From Bidens hawaiensis (lineage: Eukaryota; Streptophyta; Magnoliopsida; Asterales; Asteraceae), in NCBI GenBank assembly GCA_021521415.1, contig JAIQDT010000229.1:2046001-2110000 (forward strand): DNA of 64,000 nt, given 5' to 3'. Each line of letters starts with the position of its first letter. The first letter of the stretch is position 1. The notes under the pieces were generated by a model that saw nothing but the letters and a program-made list of their open reading frames with translations, ran no database searches and was not told the DNA's origin. Both the position numbers and the translations under genes were made by a program. Shown piece by piece: positions 1-9,406 of this stretch.

Positions 1-597
1 TGTAGGTGGAAGAATCCAGATCCCAGAGAACCATCGGTGAAATAGCATAATCACACCCGAGGAAAGTAGATCGTCTACCAGTGAGTCGATCCACGTTTCT
101 TCAGTATAATTAGTTATTAAGAATTGAACTTGATTTGCACTTTTCACTGATTCTCTGTGGATTTGACACCTTGGCTAGTAAAGATATTTTACAAATATTT
201 TTTATTGATCTTTCGATATCGATCAGGTACCGACTGCCACTAGCGGTCTGGTTCAATCATTCGATGAAACTCGTGGACCACTAAAGATCATCCTATGTGA
301 ACTTATAATCGACCGACGACTAAACGACGAAACTGACTATAATTCCGACAGACAATCGGACCGACGATTTAGAATAGTGTTTTCACCGGCTTACGGTTTA
401 TCAGTTTCGTCCGAATTTTTTTCTTTTTAAATAATCAATAATTTACTATTATCATTCATTAATTATTAAACAATTCATAGTAAAAAATTAAGTGTTTTAT
501 ATTTATCAAATGTTTAATGTTTTTTAATAATTAAATTACTTAACAATTAGTAACCAAAACTTAAGTTCCTTATAATTAAGTATTTTATATGTTCCTT
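1..597. other. AT-rich intergenic DNA with an LTR-end-like piece
   Basis: No open gene was found. Around 150-185 a phrase of the kind 'tctctgtggattgacacc' resembles the U5 end of Athila/Tat-type gypsy LTRs, so the left part may be the edge of another retrotransposon running out of the window. From about 420 the DNA is very AT-rich and featureless. Similarity to the second host segment begins near 598. Confidence 0.35.
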
Positions 598-729
598 TAT
601 AATAAGTGAAAGTTCATATATATGTCGTATCAAATATGCATGTGTTTGGATTAAATAAAAAAAAGTGACAACTTTGTAAAAACACAATAGTTTTATCTGA
701 TAAATAAATGAATCCGTAAATCACAAGCC

Positions 730-2790
730 TTAGAGCACATTAACTCTAGCTCTAGCATGGCCTTGAGACACCTGAAACTGCTCTGTGATGCCCAAATGTG
801 CCATCAGAAGCCAAACATGAGTCAAAAACTCGCCCCCTTTGCGAAGCTGCTGCTTGTGGTGAAACCCTCTGCAGTGAGTAGCAGCATAAGCAAGAATCTC
901 AATCCATACTTGACTCATTACCTTCCACATGCGTCCCGTTTCCATTTTTTTCAAAGTTAACGCGAGCCGACAACCATCAAAAAGCGCAGATTTGCATCGA
1001 TCTCCCTTCACTTTACTAGGCAAAACCTCAAGAGAATCAACTTCAAGCAGCTTCTTACAGGCTTCAACCTTTTCTGTAATGGGTCCTTTTTCTTTGAAGA
1101 AACGCATCGCTTCAGCACAAGTGTCACAATACCGGATCATACCAATACCGATTGGCAGCATTACAGGGTAAGACACGAGAAGATATAACAGATAATCAGA
1201 TATATGCTTACTTTCCTTACGGTGGATATTTGCGTCAACTTCATCTTCAAGGCCAAGATCTGAGTAATAGCAGAGAGATGTAGCAATGTGCCACATAAGA
1301 ATGCTCTGATCGAATTCGACTTCAGTAATACTCCATAGAAGAGCATCGCAATCTTTCTCTCTTAGCGAAAAACTACCCTTATGTGTACATAACACTTTGG
1401 GATCAGAGTTGACTGCCATCAGTTCACGAAACTGTGTATAAATTAAATCTTTTAGCTTGTCTGTAACTTGGCTATAAGTCTTGTAACGGTGCTGCGTGCG
1501 AATGTTATCTATCCCAATGAATTTCTGAATTTGAATAAAGATAGCGGGCTTCTCTTCAAGAGCGACGCTTAGGAGGTTAAACTGTGCAACGGAACCAGAC
1601 CATCTTCGCTTTGTCGGATTTTTCAAGAATGGGAATATGAGGGCATTCCGAGTCAGGTTTCGTTGGCTCAACCAATGATCGGTCCAGTCTGAGCGAAGCA
1701 TGGTAATAAGAGAAACTATGTCCAATAAAATGGCTACACCAATTAATAGGCAAGTAATGACAATGTCAATGAAGTGGTAATTGCTCATATTACACTGAAT
1801 ATAGAATCCCACTGGCACCAAAAGAAGGAAAAAGATACTAGTAAGACGAAGCATGAGCCCATTAAACGTATGCACCACATAAGCCTTGGTGTAAAGCATG
1901 TCAAATGCAAATCCAAGTTCAATCTCGACAACGCGAAAAGCTTGACTAGAGTTAAGATGGAGAAAGTAGGATTGGCTACCATCTCTATCCACAAAAGTGA
2001 GGATGAGATCCACGAAAAGACGCTTGAATGTTTGAAACAATTCATATGCTTCGGATATGACATTACCTCTGTCAGAATATGCTTGTTCATTGGCGGCAAT
2101 TGGGGACTCGTGGACCTCTTCGATGTTCGCAATGAAACCCTGAGACGTTTTCAAGTGGAGACACTCTAGGAATTTGGGATAATTGGGACCTGGGTCAGGA
2201 GGGCCAAGCATCGAGTCGCGAAGATTCTCAGTGTTTGCTAACCGTAGAGCCAGAATACGCTCGGCACATTTGATGAAACCGGCTAAGTAGACTAATATGC
2301 TTAGCTGAGGGAGATCTGAACACCCTGGCCAGGATAACAAAAGGATGTAAAGCGCAACTCCGGATTGAAAGGCGATCTCCACAAAGTGTCTTAACGAAAG
2401 CTCATTATCTTCCAATGCAAAGGCGGTAATTGCATCTGGACCACCAAGGTGAAGGAGGAGAAAGGGTGCCCAAAATGACATGATTTCGCTCGTGTCTAGT
2501 TTTTGAAGTTGTGAAAGGGAATGGGAGGTGTAGGTGTTGCATACATCTAAGGCTGTTCGGGTAATAACGCCAAGAGCTGCTGATGCTACCGCGTACGCCA
2601 ATAAGTATGCGAACCATAAAGCCATTCTGACTCGTGTTCTTGGGTTGTATTTCCTAACGTTGCCTAAAAGAAATAAGGTGATCTGTGAAGCAATGCTGAT
2701 TATAATCAGCCCACGTAGGGCCGACTCGTTCCACATATTTTTGACTTCATTTGGCACCACTTGGAATAGTTTTCTGTGGTCTGCAGGCAT
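730..2790 (-). CDS. DUF4220/DUF594 family membrane protein, intact copy
   Basis: Plant-specific protein of unknown biochemical function; family members are multi-pass membrane proteins. I place the start at the ATG at 2788-2790 (MPADHRK...), giving 686 aa. The frame is open further upstream to 2877, but the first codon there is TTG, and family members usually begin shortly before the 'KxxWNEW..RGLI' block seen here. In order: hydrophobic helices near residues 20-40, 55-85, 110-130 and 160-200 (DUF4220); a pair of helices near 310-370; then a C-terminal DUF594-like region ending in a conserved tail (LTHVWLLMAHLG). There is no intron in the coding part and the length is normal for the family. 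A truncated gypsy element lies about 630 bp upstream and could affect expression. The paralogue at 44830-61482 is dead, so this is the only usable copy here. Confidence 0.85.
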   Translation of the reverse strand: MPADHRKLFQVVPNEVKNMWNESALRGLIIISIASQITLFLLGNVRKYNPRTRVRMALWFAYLLAYAVASAALGVITRTALDVCNTYTSHSLSQLQKLDTSEIMSFWAPFLLLHLGGPDAITAFALEDNELSLRHFVEIAFQSGVALYILLLSWPGCSDLPQLSILVYLAGFIKCAERILALRLANTENLRDSMLGPPDPGPNYPKFLECLHLKTSQGFIANIEEVHESPIAANEQAYSDRGNVISEAYELFQTFKRLFVDLILTFVDRDGSQSYFLHLNSSQAFRVVEIELGFAFDMLYTKAYVVHTFNGLMLRLTSIFFLLLVPVGFYIQCNMSNYHFIDIVITCLLIGVAILLDIVSLITMLRSDWTDHWLSQRNLTRNALIFPFLKNPTKRRWSGSVAQFNLLSVALEEKPAIFIQIQKFIGIDNIRTQHRYKTYSQVTDKLKDLIYTQFRELMAVNSDPKVLCTHKGSFSLREKDCDALLWSITEVEFDQSILMWHIATSLCYYSDLGLEDEVDANIHRKESKHISDYLLYLLVSYPVMLPIGIGMIRYCDTCAEAMRFFKEKGPITEKVEACKKLLEVDSLEVLPSKVKGDRCKSALFDGCRLALTLKKMETGRMWKVMSQVWIEILAYAATHCRGFHHKQQLRKGGEFLTHVWLLMAHLGITEQFQVSQGHARARVNVL

Positions 2791-2835
2791 AAGGAAACCT
2801 ATAACTGGAAACAAGTTCAATAAACAAGAAGTCAG

Positions 2836-2963
2836 CTGGAAGATAGAATATATATAACCAAGAGGACATACGAACAACTTATTTATGGTTTTTGTTTCTT
2901 GGTTTTAAATGATTAAGCAAAAACGGTTTCCGTAAAAGAGGACTTACCACCAACAGATATCAT
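2836..2963 (-). promoter_or_regulatory. Possible 5' leader intron of the DUF4220 gene
   Basis: On the minus strand a strong donor (GTAAGT, 2942-2947) follows a short ATG-containing stretch (ATG at 2961-2963), and an acceptor (TTCCAG) ends at 2836. Joining them puts the upstream ATG out of frame with the protein, so this would be a 5' UTR intron plus a tiny upstream ORF rather than coding sequence. The donor and surrounding bases are kept in copy 2 near 61730-61740. Inference only; a transcript would decide. Confidence 0.4.
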
Positions 2964-3418
2964 GTTCCTTTTCCAAAATCTTAGACCATTTAAGAGAAAT
3001 AATGTTTTTTTTTGTCAGATTGGAGTGTATGTTGTTTCGTTAAACAAGGATGTGTATTTATGCACAGGTGTGTTGTTCAGAAATAAAAGGAAAGTTGACA
3101 ACAATTTCTTTGTAACTTGTGACATCATACCTTAAGAAGTTATTGACTTTTCAGGTGTGGTGTGGTGTGTTGTGGTGTGAGCTGTGCTGGCTCCATAAGT
3201 AATAATAAAATAGCAAATTAGTCATAACCAACTAAACAATAATATAGAAATGCAGCAACAAGATTGGAAATATTTGACCACTTAATGTCATAGGTTCAGA
3301 TAAGAGTATAAGACCACATGATAATGTTTGTCAACACTGTAAATGTCTTACATTTTTCTAGTGAAGTTCCTCATAGATTCCTATAAATTTACTTATCCCA
3401 AGTTATCAATTAACATTT

Positions 3419-4782
3419 TGAAGAAACACTAAGTGAACCCACGGGCAGATTATAGATAATCTGGGGGTTAAGTAATGTTTCCCACGAGGATGAGGTTCAG
3501 CAGAGAAGGTTGTTCTTCTGGAGACCTGCAAAACAGACACCGTAAGCTCGTCACTGAGAAGGGGGGGGGGGTTCCTCCTTGTGACCACCCTCCGGCGTGA
3601 GAATCAGACTAGATTGCTCTGAATATAAGTGTATATTAAGAGATTGCTAGATAAGATTGAGATATCAGATGATGTCCTTACCATTCCAAGGTGTTGGAGT
3701 ATTTATAGTCGAAGGTAGGTTTCCTAGAAGGTACAGCCGGCTGAATAGTAATCCTGTTCCACCAACAGTGGACTACGCACAAGCCATGCTGGTTGGTGGA
3801 TAGGCTACGGCCGACAGTAAAGGTCGGCTGTATACTGTTCCTTTACTGCCGGCTATGCACTGTTCCACCAACTGCAGGCTGCGCAAGTCCCCTCGTAAGG
3901 GTTGGTGAGTAGGCAGCGGCTAACAGTGACAAACAGTACTAGAGGGTGCTCCTCCTCGTATTGTTGTCGGTGAGCTGTCACCCTGTGATTGGTTCATGGG
4001 CTGCTCTGGTCAAATTGTCTGTTCCGCCCATACCTTAGTAGGTATAGTACGAAAGACCTTCCAGAAGCATACGGACTGGCTCATTTAGGCGGGAGTATTC
4101 CCGCCTTGCTCATTCCTTCATGTGACTACTGAAGTGGCTAATGCCTTGTGCGTGTAGCCTTGTTGTTAGTGCGGGTAGCCTTCCCTGATGGCTTGTATCC
4201 GCAGCTGCGGGAACAGGCGGGGTACTTCACCATTGGGAGGCTTTCCCTGCGGGTACAGCTGGTGTACTGCGCGTAAGGTTCTTTGAGCATGGTGGGTCCT
4301 GCTGGAGCAGTTGGTCATTGCGCAGACGTCCCTGTTCAAGGTGAGTCTTGCGTGTCCAACTGGGCTCTGCTGGGACCTACCTCTTCAAGTCCCCCCAGTC
4401 CAATGTTCTTCTCATGAATTATTAATAAGTGAGGTGAACTTTTGGACTTAGCAAGGGGTTTTGAAAAGGGTTTAGTTTTTAGGTTTTCCGTGGTGATTCT
4501 TCCCGCGGTTTTCCTGATGTCACGCAGAAATTCCCGACTTTTCTGCTTGATCTTTTGGTCTGAAGCGGGTAGGTTTGTAACCTCCTCGCACGTCAGGAGC
4601 GTTGAGTCCCACTTGTGTGGATTCTCCATGGGGTCTTGGTAGTTTTCCACATAGTGATCAATTATGCTAAAACCACCGATTCCATCTTGGAGTTTCAAAC
4701 AATGTAGTTCTCGACGTTCCCGTCATGCGGGGATGTTATTCCTGTTTCCGCAAGCATGGCCCAGAAAATCCTTCTTGGTTTG
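3419..4782 (-). repeat. 3' LTR/terminal region of element D (inner limit unknown)
   Basis: On the plus strand it begins TGAAGAAAC at 3419, giving the expected terminal CA in element sense. A TATA-like box (plus tatttatag, 3700-3708) points leftward, as an LTR promoter should. A run of about 11 G lies at 3558-3570. With no second LTR to compare, the U3 boundary cannot be set; it may extend past the repeats at 4783-5061. A 120-codon minus frame at 4336-4698 (MKLQDGIGGFSI...) lies here; I do not recognise it and treat it as unproven. Confidence 0.5.
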
Positions 4783-5061
4783 AATTCCCTGCAGAGTGCT
4801 AAGTATGTGAAGGGTTTTGCCTTGACACTGTACCCGCACTCGTCTTATGGTTACTTTACTTCCAAGGTATTCCTGGCGTCAATTCCCTGCGGGTGCTAAG
4901 TATGTGAAGGGTTTTGCCTTAACACTGTACCCGCATCCGTCTTACGGTTACTTGGTTGCCAAGTTATTCTTGGCTTCAATTCCCTGCGGGTGCTAGGTAT
5001 GTGAAGGGTTTTGCCTTAACACTGTACCCGCATCCGTCTTACGGTTACTTGGTTGCCAAGG
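4783..5061. repeat. Three tandem copies of a ~97-bp unit in element D
   Basis: Units start at 4783, 4881 and 4978 with 'aattccctgc' and run through 'gggttttgcctt', 'cactgtacccgca' and 'cttacggttactt'. Copies 2 and 3 are nearly identical; copy 1 is more diverged. They lie between the LTR-like terminus and the antisense gene promoter. Tandem repeats in this part of Tat elements are a known source of plant satellites (family knowledge). Confidence 0.85.
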
Positions 5062-5409
5062 TAAGGGGTATTTTCCCGCTTACTTTTGAATCTTTTTGAA
5101 TTTTGAATTTTGAAATTCGAAGAGTTGGTGAGAGGATAAGAACAGTCCAAACCTCTGAAACGTCGTGCGACGGTTTCTTCTGACTGTGTCAGGACGTGCA
5201 GGAAGTTATGGTGACGTGACAGTATATGGTCATTCCAGACGCTTTTTCAGGCGCGTGGGCGTGATTTTTCGGGCGCGTGGCCGCGAAATTAATGGTATGC
5301 GTCCTGTCAACAGCTGTTGCCAGCTTGCTTTTTGCCACGTGTCATAGTTTCATTGCACCTTCATTTTCTCTCTCTTCCGCATTAATTTCATCGCATTAAT
5401 TGCGATTAG

Positions 5410-5419
5410 TATATAAAGG
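5410..5419 (+). promoter_or_regulatory. TATA box of the antisense gene in D
   Basis: A clean TATATAAAGG box lies 124 bases upstream of the ATG at 5543. It is followed by a pyrimidine-rich leader (5440-5475), as in many plant 5' UTRs. It points in the + direction, opposite to pol. Confidence 0.6.
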
Positions 5420-5542
5420 GGGAGAGGGTTCTTTGTAATCCACACTTTCACTCTTCTCTTCTTTTTCTTTGCGATTTCCGGCGAATACTTAACCTTTTCA
5501 GGCAAGCATTCTCCCGAAATCGTTTTCTTCTTCTCTTACAAG

Positions 5543-8500
5543 ATGTCTCGTGATCTCGAATCTACGGCTGATGATAGGAGTACTGCTGGCGAGTGCCAGT
5601 GTGCTCTGCCTGGCGACCTGTATCGGTACGTCGTCAGGAAGTTCATGCTCGAGTCTCTCGAGCCTGAGTTTCCTGAACCCCATCAGACAGTATACGATGC
5701 CCCTAGAGGCAAGGTCGGGGTTTATGCTGCATTCTTTGTTTATGGGAATCTTAGGTTCCCATTGACAAAGTTTGTTTACCGTGTCCTTGAGAGGCACGGT
5801 GTTCATTTGACCGAGTTGCACCCCATGGCGATCGCCAAGATTCGCCACTTCGAGTGGGTGTGCCGGATTTTGGGCATCCAGCCCTATGTTGACCGCCTGA
5901 TGACCTTCTACACTTGGAGGTGCATCCAGGGGTGGTACACGTTGATAACCCGGATAAAGGGTTTGAAGATTTGCGCAACCGAGCGCAGTCTTCGCGCGTG
6001 GAAGCGGGAGTTCTTCTACATCTCCCTTGCCATGAAATTCAAGAACGGGCAAGCCCTTCCTAGCCTTCACGCCTCCAACTACGAGGAGGCGGAATGGTTT
6101 TCGAAGATTTCCCGGGTCCAATCTCCGGTTTACCAGTTTGCGGAGTCCGGGATGGTGATGCTGGGGATGAGCCGGGTGTGGAAGGAGGCTGATGCGCGCA
6201 AGATTCCGATCGTCCTCGAATACGGTTCGAACTCTGTTCCTTACGGTATGCCTTTTTTCCTTTTGTTGATTTTGAATTTCTTCTAACTTCCTTCCTGTTT
6301 ATTTCAGAGGGGAACGACTTGCAGTCGCTCCTGAACCCGCGGGAGGCTGACGGTCCCGCACGGATGGGTACTCGCGCTCTAGATGAGAACGAGTTGCCCA
6401 TCCTGGAACAAACGGCGGATCGGTTCGTGGAGGTCTATCCGCTAGGCCATGAGATCCTTAGCGCCCGTCGGCCAGGTAAGGCGCTATTCGACCCTCGACC
6501 CCTCAATGTTGAAACCTCTGCTGGAATTCCTTTAATCGTATGCTCTGATGAGGAATCCGCAGATGGTGCTCCGTTGGTGCGGAAGAAGAAGACTGCCGGC
6601 GGGAAGGGGAAGGAGAAGGCCTCCACTGCCGATCCAGCGCCTCGGTCTGATTCTGAGACCGAGAGCGAAGAGGTGGCGGGGAATCCCGGTGGTGATAAGA
6701 CCACCGCTCCGGAGGTTGTGATTGTCACCTCCGGAGAGCCAAAGAAGACGACGGTGACCGGCGCAAAGAGGCCGGCTCCATCGGGTTCGTCCCCGCCTCT
6801 CCGTACCTTCAGGCTCAAGAAAACCCGTAAGTACAAACTTCATGTCTTTTTACTTCATAGCTTTATCATTAACACTTTTCTTCTTTACGCAGGCGTGGAT
6901 GTTGACGCATTCCAGGGTGGAGCGCAGAGGAGTACCTCTCCGCCAATGACGGTAGGCTTGGTCAGCCTACCTGAGGCGTCGACCCAGGCGCCTGCGCCTG
7001 CTTCCGCTGGTTCAGTTGCTCACTCCTTTGAGCCGACTGTTCCAGCTGAGATGACGTCACCGCCGGCTGTGAGTGCTATTTTTACAGCATCTTTCACCGA
7101 GCCGGCGGTTACGATTGCTGCGACGACCGCGGCGGCGACCGCGGCGGCTGCTACCGTGCCCCCGCCATCGGCAACGACGGTCGACCCATCAGGTACGCAC
7201 GGGGTTTCTCGCCAGTCTTTGCCACCTTCCCATCTGCCTGACCTCTTGGATGGATTTCCTTTGGGTTCAGGTGATGGGTTCGGCGGCTACCGGCCTGTTA
7301 TTGACCCTACAGGTGCGTAGGGTTCTTTTGGCCCATTTTTTATATATTTTTTTTTTATCATATTTTCCTAACTGCTTTGTGTTTTTTGCAGTGTCGGATT
7401 CCAATGAAGTGTATGTTCCACGATGGAACATTCGCCGAGGAACAACCCTTCGCACCCCTGTGGAGTGCGTGGAATGGGCTCGTCACGCTGCTCCAAGTGG
7501 TGCGTTGGGGGAAGCCATGGCTAGCTACCAGGAGGGTAGGCAAACCAATGAGCTTCGGGTTCTCCTGGCCCGGATGCAGCCGCGCGTCGAGCTGCTTTGT
7601 CGTGAAAACGACAAGTTAAAAGCAGCTCGCCTTAAGGAAGTAGCTCAGGCGCGGGCTGTCCGGGAGGAGAACCAAAAACTTGCAGCAGTGGCTGCGGAGA
7701 AGGAGAAGGCCTTCAAGGCCCTCGAGGTTGAAGTTCAGGCTCGACTCGAGGCCCGTTCCAAGGCTGCCCAAGCTGTTAATGAACAGCTTCGGCTGGCTAA
7801 GGAGATTGCGAGGAACGCAACCGAGAGGGCCACCAAGGCTGAAGCTGTTGCTGAGCCTCTACGCGTGGAGAATGAAGAACTTAAAGCCAAATTAGATGCT
7901 CTCCAGCAGGCTCATGATGCCTTGGCGATGGAAGACGCCAAAAAGCTCCAGGAGATCTTGGACCAGAGGGGGGTGCTTGACCATACTGAGCGGAAGCTAA
8001 AGGGCGTCGAAGAGGCTGCGGCTAAAGAAGTGTTGCTTACCAACCTCAACAAGAGTGAAGCCGAACGCGCCCGTAACGAAGCTCAAGCTGCCCTCCAAGA
8101 AGCTCTGGTTGCCAAGGAATGGCTTCTTCGAGAAGCGTTGTCTCAGGTAAGCTTTCATGTCTTTACGCTTTTCTTTGTAAATAAAAACGGTTGACACTTG
8201 TATAATTTCTTTTGTAGGCTGTGCATCGGGTCTTCTCAGAGACATCTTACGACGATGCTATGAGCGCAGCCCTCAACGCTTCTCACGAGGATGGGGAACG
8301 GGCCGGCTTCCTGCTTGGTCTAGGGTTTGTTGAGAAAGGCTTCCCGCCTTCCAACTTCCCTTTGTATAATGTCGATACTGAAGCTATTTACGACCAAGCA
8401 GTGAACCAGTATGCTGCCTTCCCGCATCCGGTGGTGGAGAAGGTGAATGAAGTTGCTGCTGCTGATGATGGGCTAGCTATCCTTAAGGCTTTCCTTGAAC

Positions 8501-8553
8501 TGCCACGCTCTACTGACGGCGCTGGTCCAAGTGGAAGTGGCCCTGAAGCCTGA
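5543..8553 (+). CDS. Five-exon antisense gene of the Tat element (gypsy-type transposon domain plus coiled coil)
   Basis: The exons I infer are 5543-6245, 6308-6826, 6893-7312, 7392-8146 and 8218-8553. All introns are GT-AG and 62-79 bp long. Reading frames join at every junction (phases 1, 1, 1, 0), giving one uninterrupted 910-aa protein. Residues about 20-230 resemble the plant 'putative gypsy type transposon' domain (Transposase_28 class): a helical region with VYAAFFVYGNLRFPLTKF, then HPMAIAKIRHFEWVC. A Ser/Pro/Ala-rich, partly acidic linker follows. Exon 4 encodes a long coiled coil rich in Ala/Glu/Lys/Leu, and the C-terminus is a short globular piece. It lies antisense to pol, between pol and the 3' LTR. 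Its role in the element is not established. Open frames through all exons suggest recent constraint or recent insertion. Confidence 0.75.
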
Positions 8554-9406
8554 TCCTGAAGATCCCTTCCCGCTGCTAGGATAGATTTAGTTTGTATAGA
8601 TTTACTTTCTTGTAGGCGGGTAGTTACCCGGCCATTCTTGTAACGAATATTTATGAAATATAAATCTTTGTGCGGCTAAGACCGCTTCTTTCATTGGATT
8701 CCTTGCTTTATAAACGTTATATGACTTGCATACTTTAGTTTAAATTAGCAATTTTCCAAGTGTTTTAGAATAAGTTAACCTTTGAACGTGGTAGATAATA
8801 GGTTGAAGTTTTGCTTCCTCTTTCGTGATTGTGCGGGTAGGACCGTCAATTGCACTTAGTAGGATGGCTGAACTTTACCCATATCTGACCTGCGTGTAGG
8901 TTTTCCTCATCCTTTTTTAGGATAACCTTTGAACGTGGTAGATGATAGGTTGAAGTTTTGCTTCCTTGTTCGTGATTGTGCGGGTAAGACCGTCACTTGC
9001 ACTTACAAGGATGGCAAAACTTTACTTACATCTGACCTGCGTGTAGGTTTTCCTTATCCTTTTTTAGCATAAGTTAACCTTTGAACGTGGTAGATGATAG
9101 GTTGAAGTTTTGCTTCCTTGTTCGTGATTGTGCGGGTAAGACCGTCACTTGCACTTACAAGGATGGCAAAACTTTACTTACATCTGACCTGCGTGTAGGT
9201 TTTCCTTATTTTTAGCGTTGTGTTTATGCGGGTTTTGCCGCCTTCCACACGTAACGACTTACTTCTTCCCCCATTTATGCGGTGAATACCGGCACCAGTG
9301 TGGGAAGTTCATAAGTATAAAGGTAAAGTTATCAACACATTGTGAAAGGAGAATCATTTCCATTAGAAGTGGCTCTAGGCCTTTTCTTTACAAGTTTGGA
9401 ATTGAT
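8554..9406. repeat. Spacer between antisense gene and pol, with three ~150-bp tandem repeats
   Basis: After the stop of the antisense gene comes an AT-rich 3' UTR-like stretch (8575-8700). Three tandem units then begin at 8776, 8923 and 9075 ('taacctttgaacgtggtag') and end near 9208. Units 2 and 3 are almost identical; unit 1 differs at several places. The two converging genes (antisense gene and pol) therefore end on either side of a repeat array. Confidence 0.85.

Larger units (their letters stand above)
598..3418. repeat. Duplicated host segment, copy 1, left part
   Basis: This stretch matches about 44700-45897 joined to 60487-62192, in the same orientation, and looks well above 90% identical by eye. 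It contains the DUF4220 gene, its upstream leader and about 450 bp of further upstream DNA. Similarity stops at about 3419, where element D begins, and resumes at 13266. It is therefore one copy of a segmental duplication later split by D. Confidence 0.85.

Noticed and set aside
730..2877. DUF4220 start at 2877
   Set aside because: The first codon is TTG and the following residues lie across a possible splice acceptor; the ATG at 2790 fits family starts better.
4336..4698. 120-aa minus-strand frame in the terminal region of D
   Set aside because: No recognisable domain, and it lies in LTR/3' UTR sequence. Mentioned under the LTR but not called as a gene.
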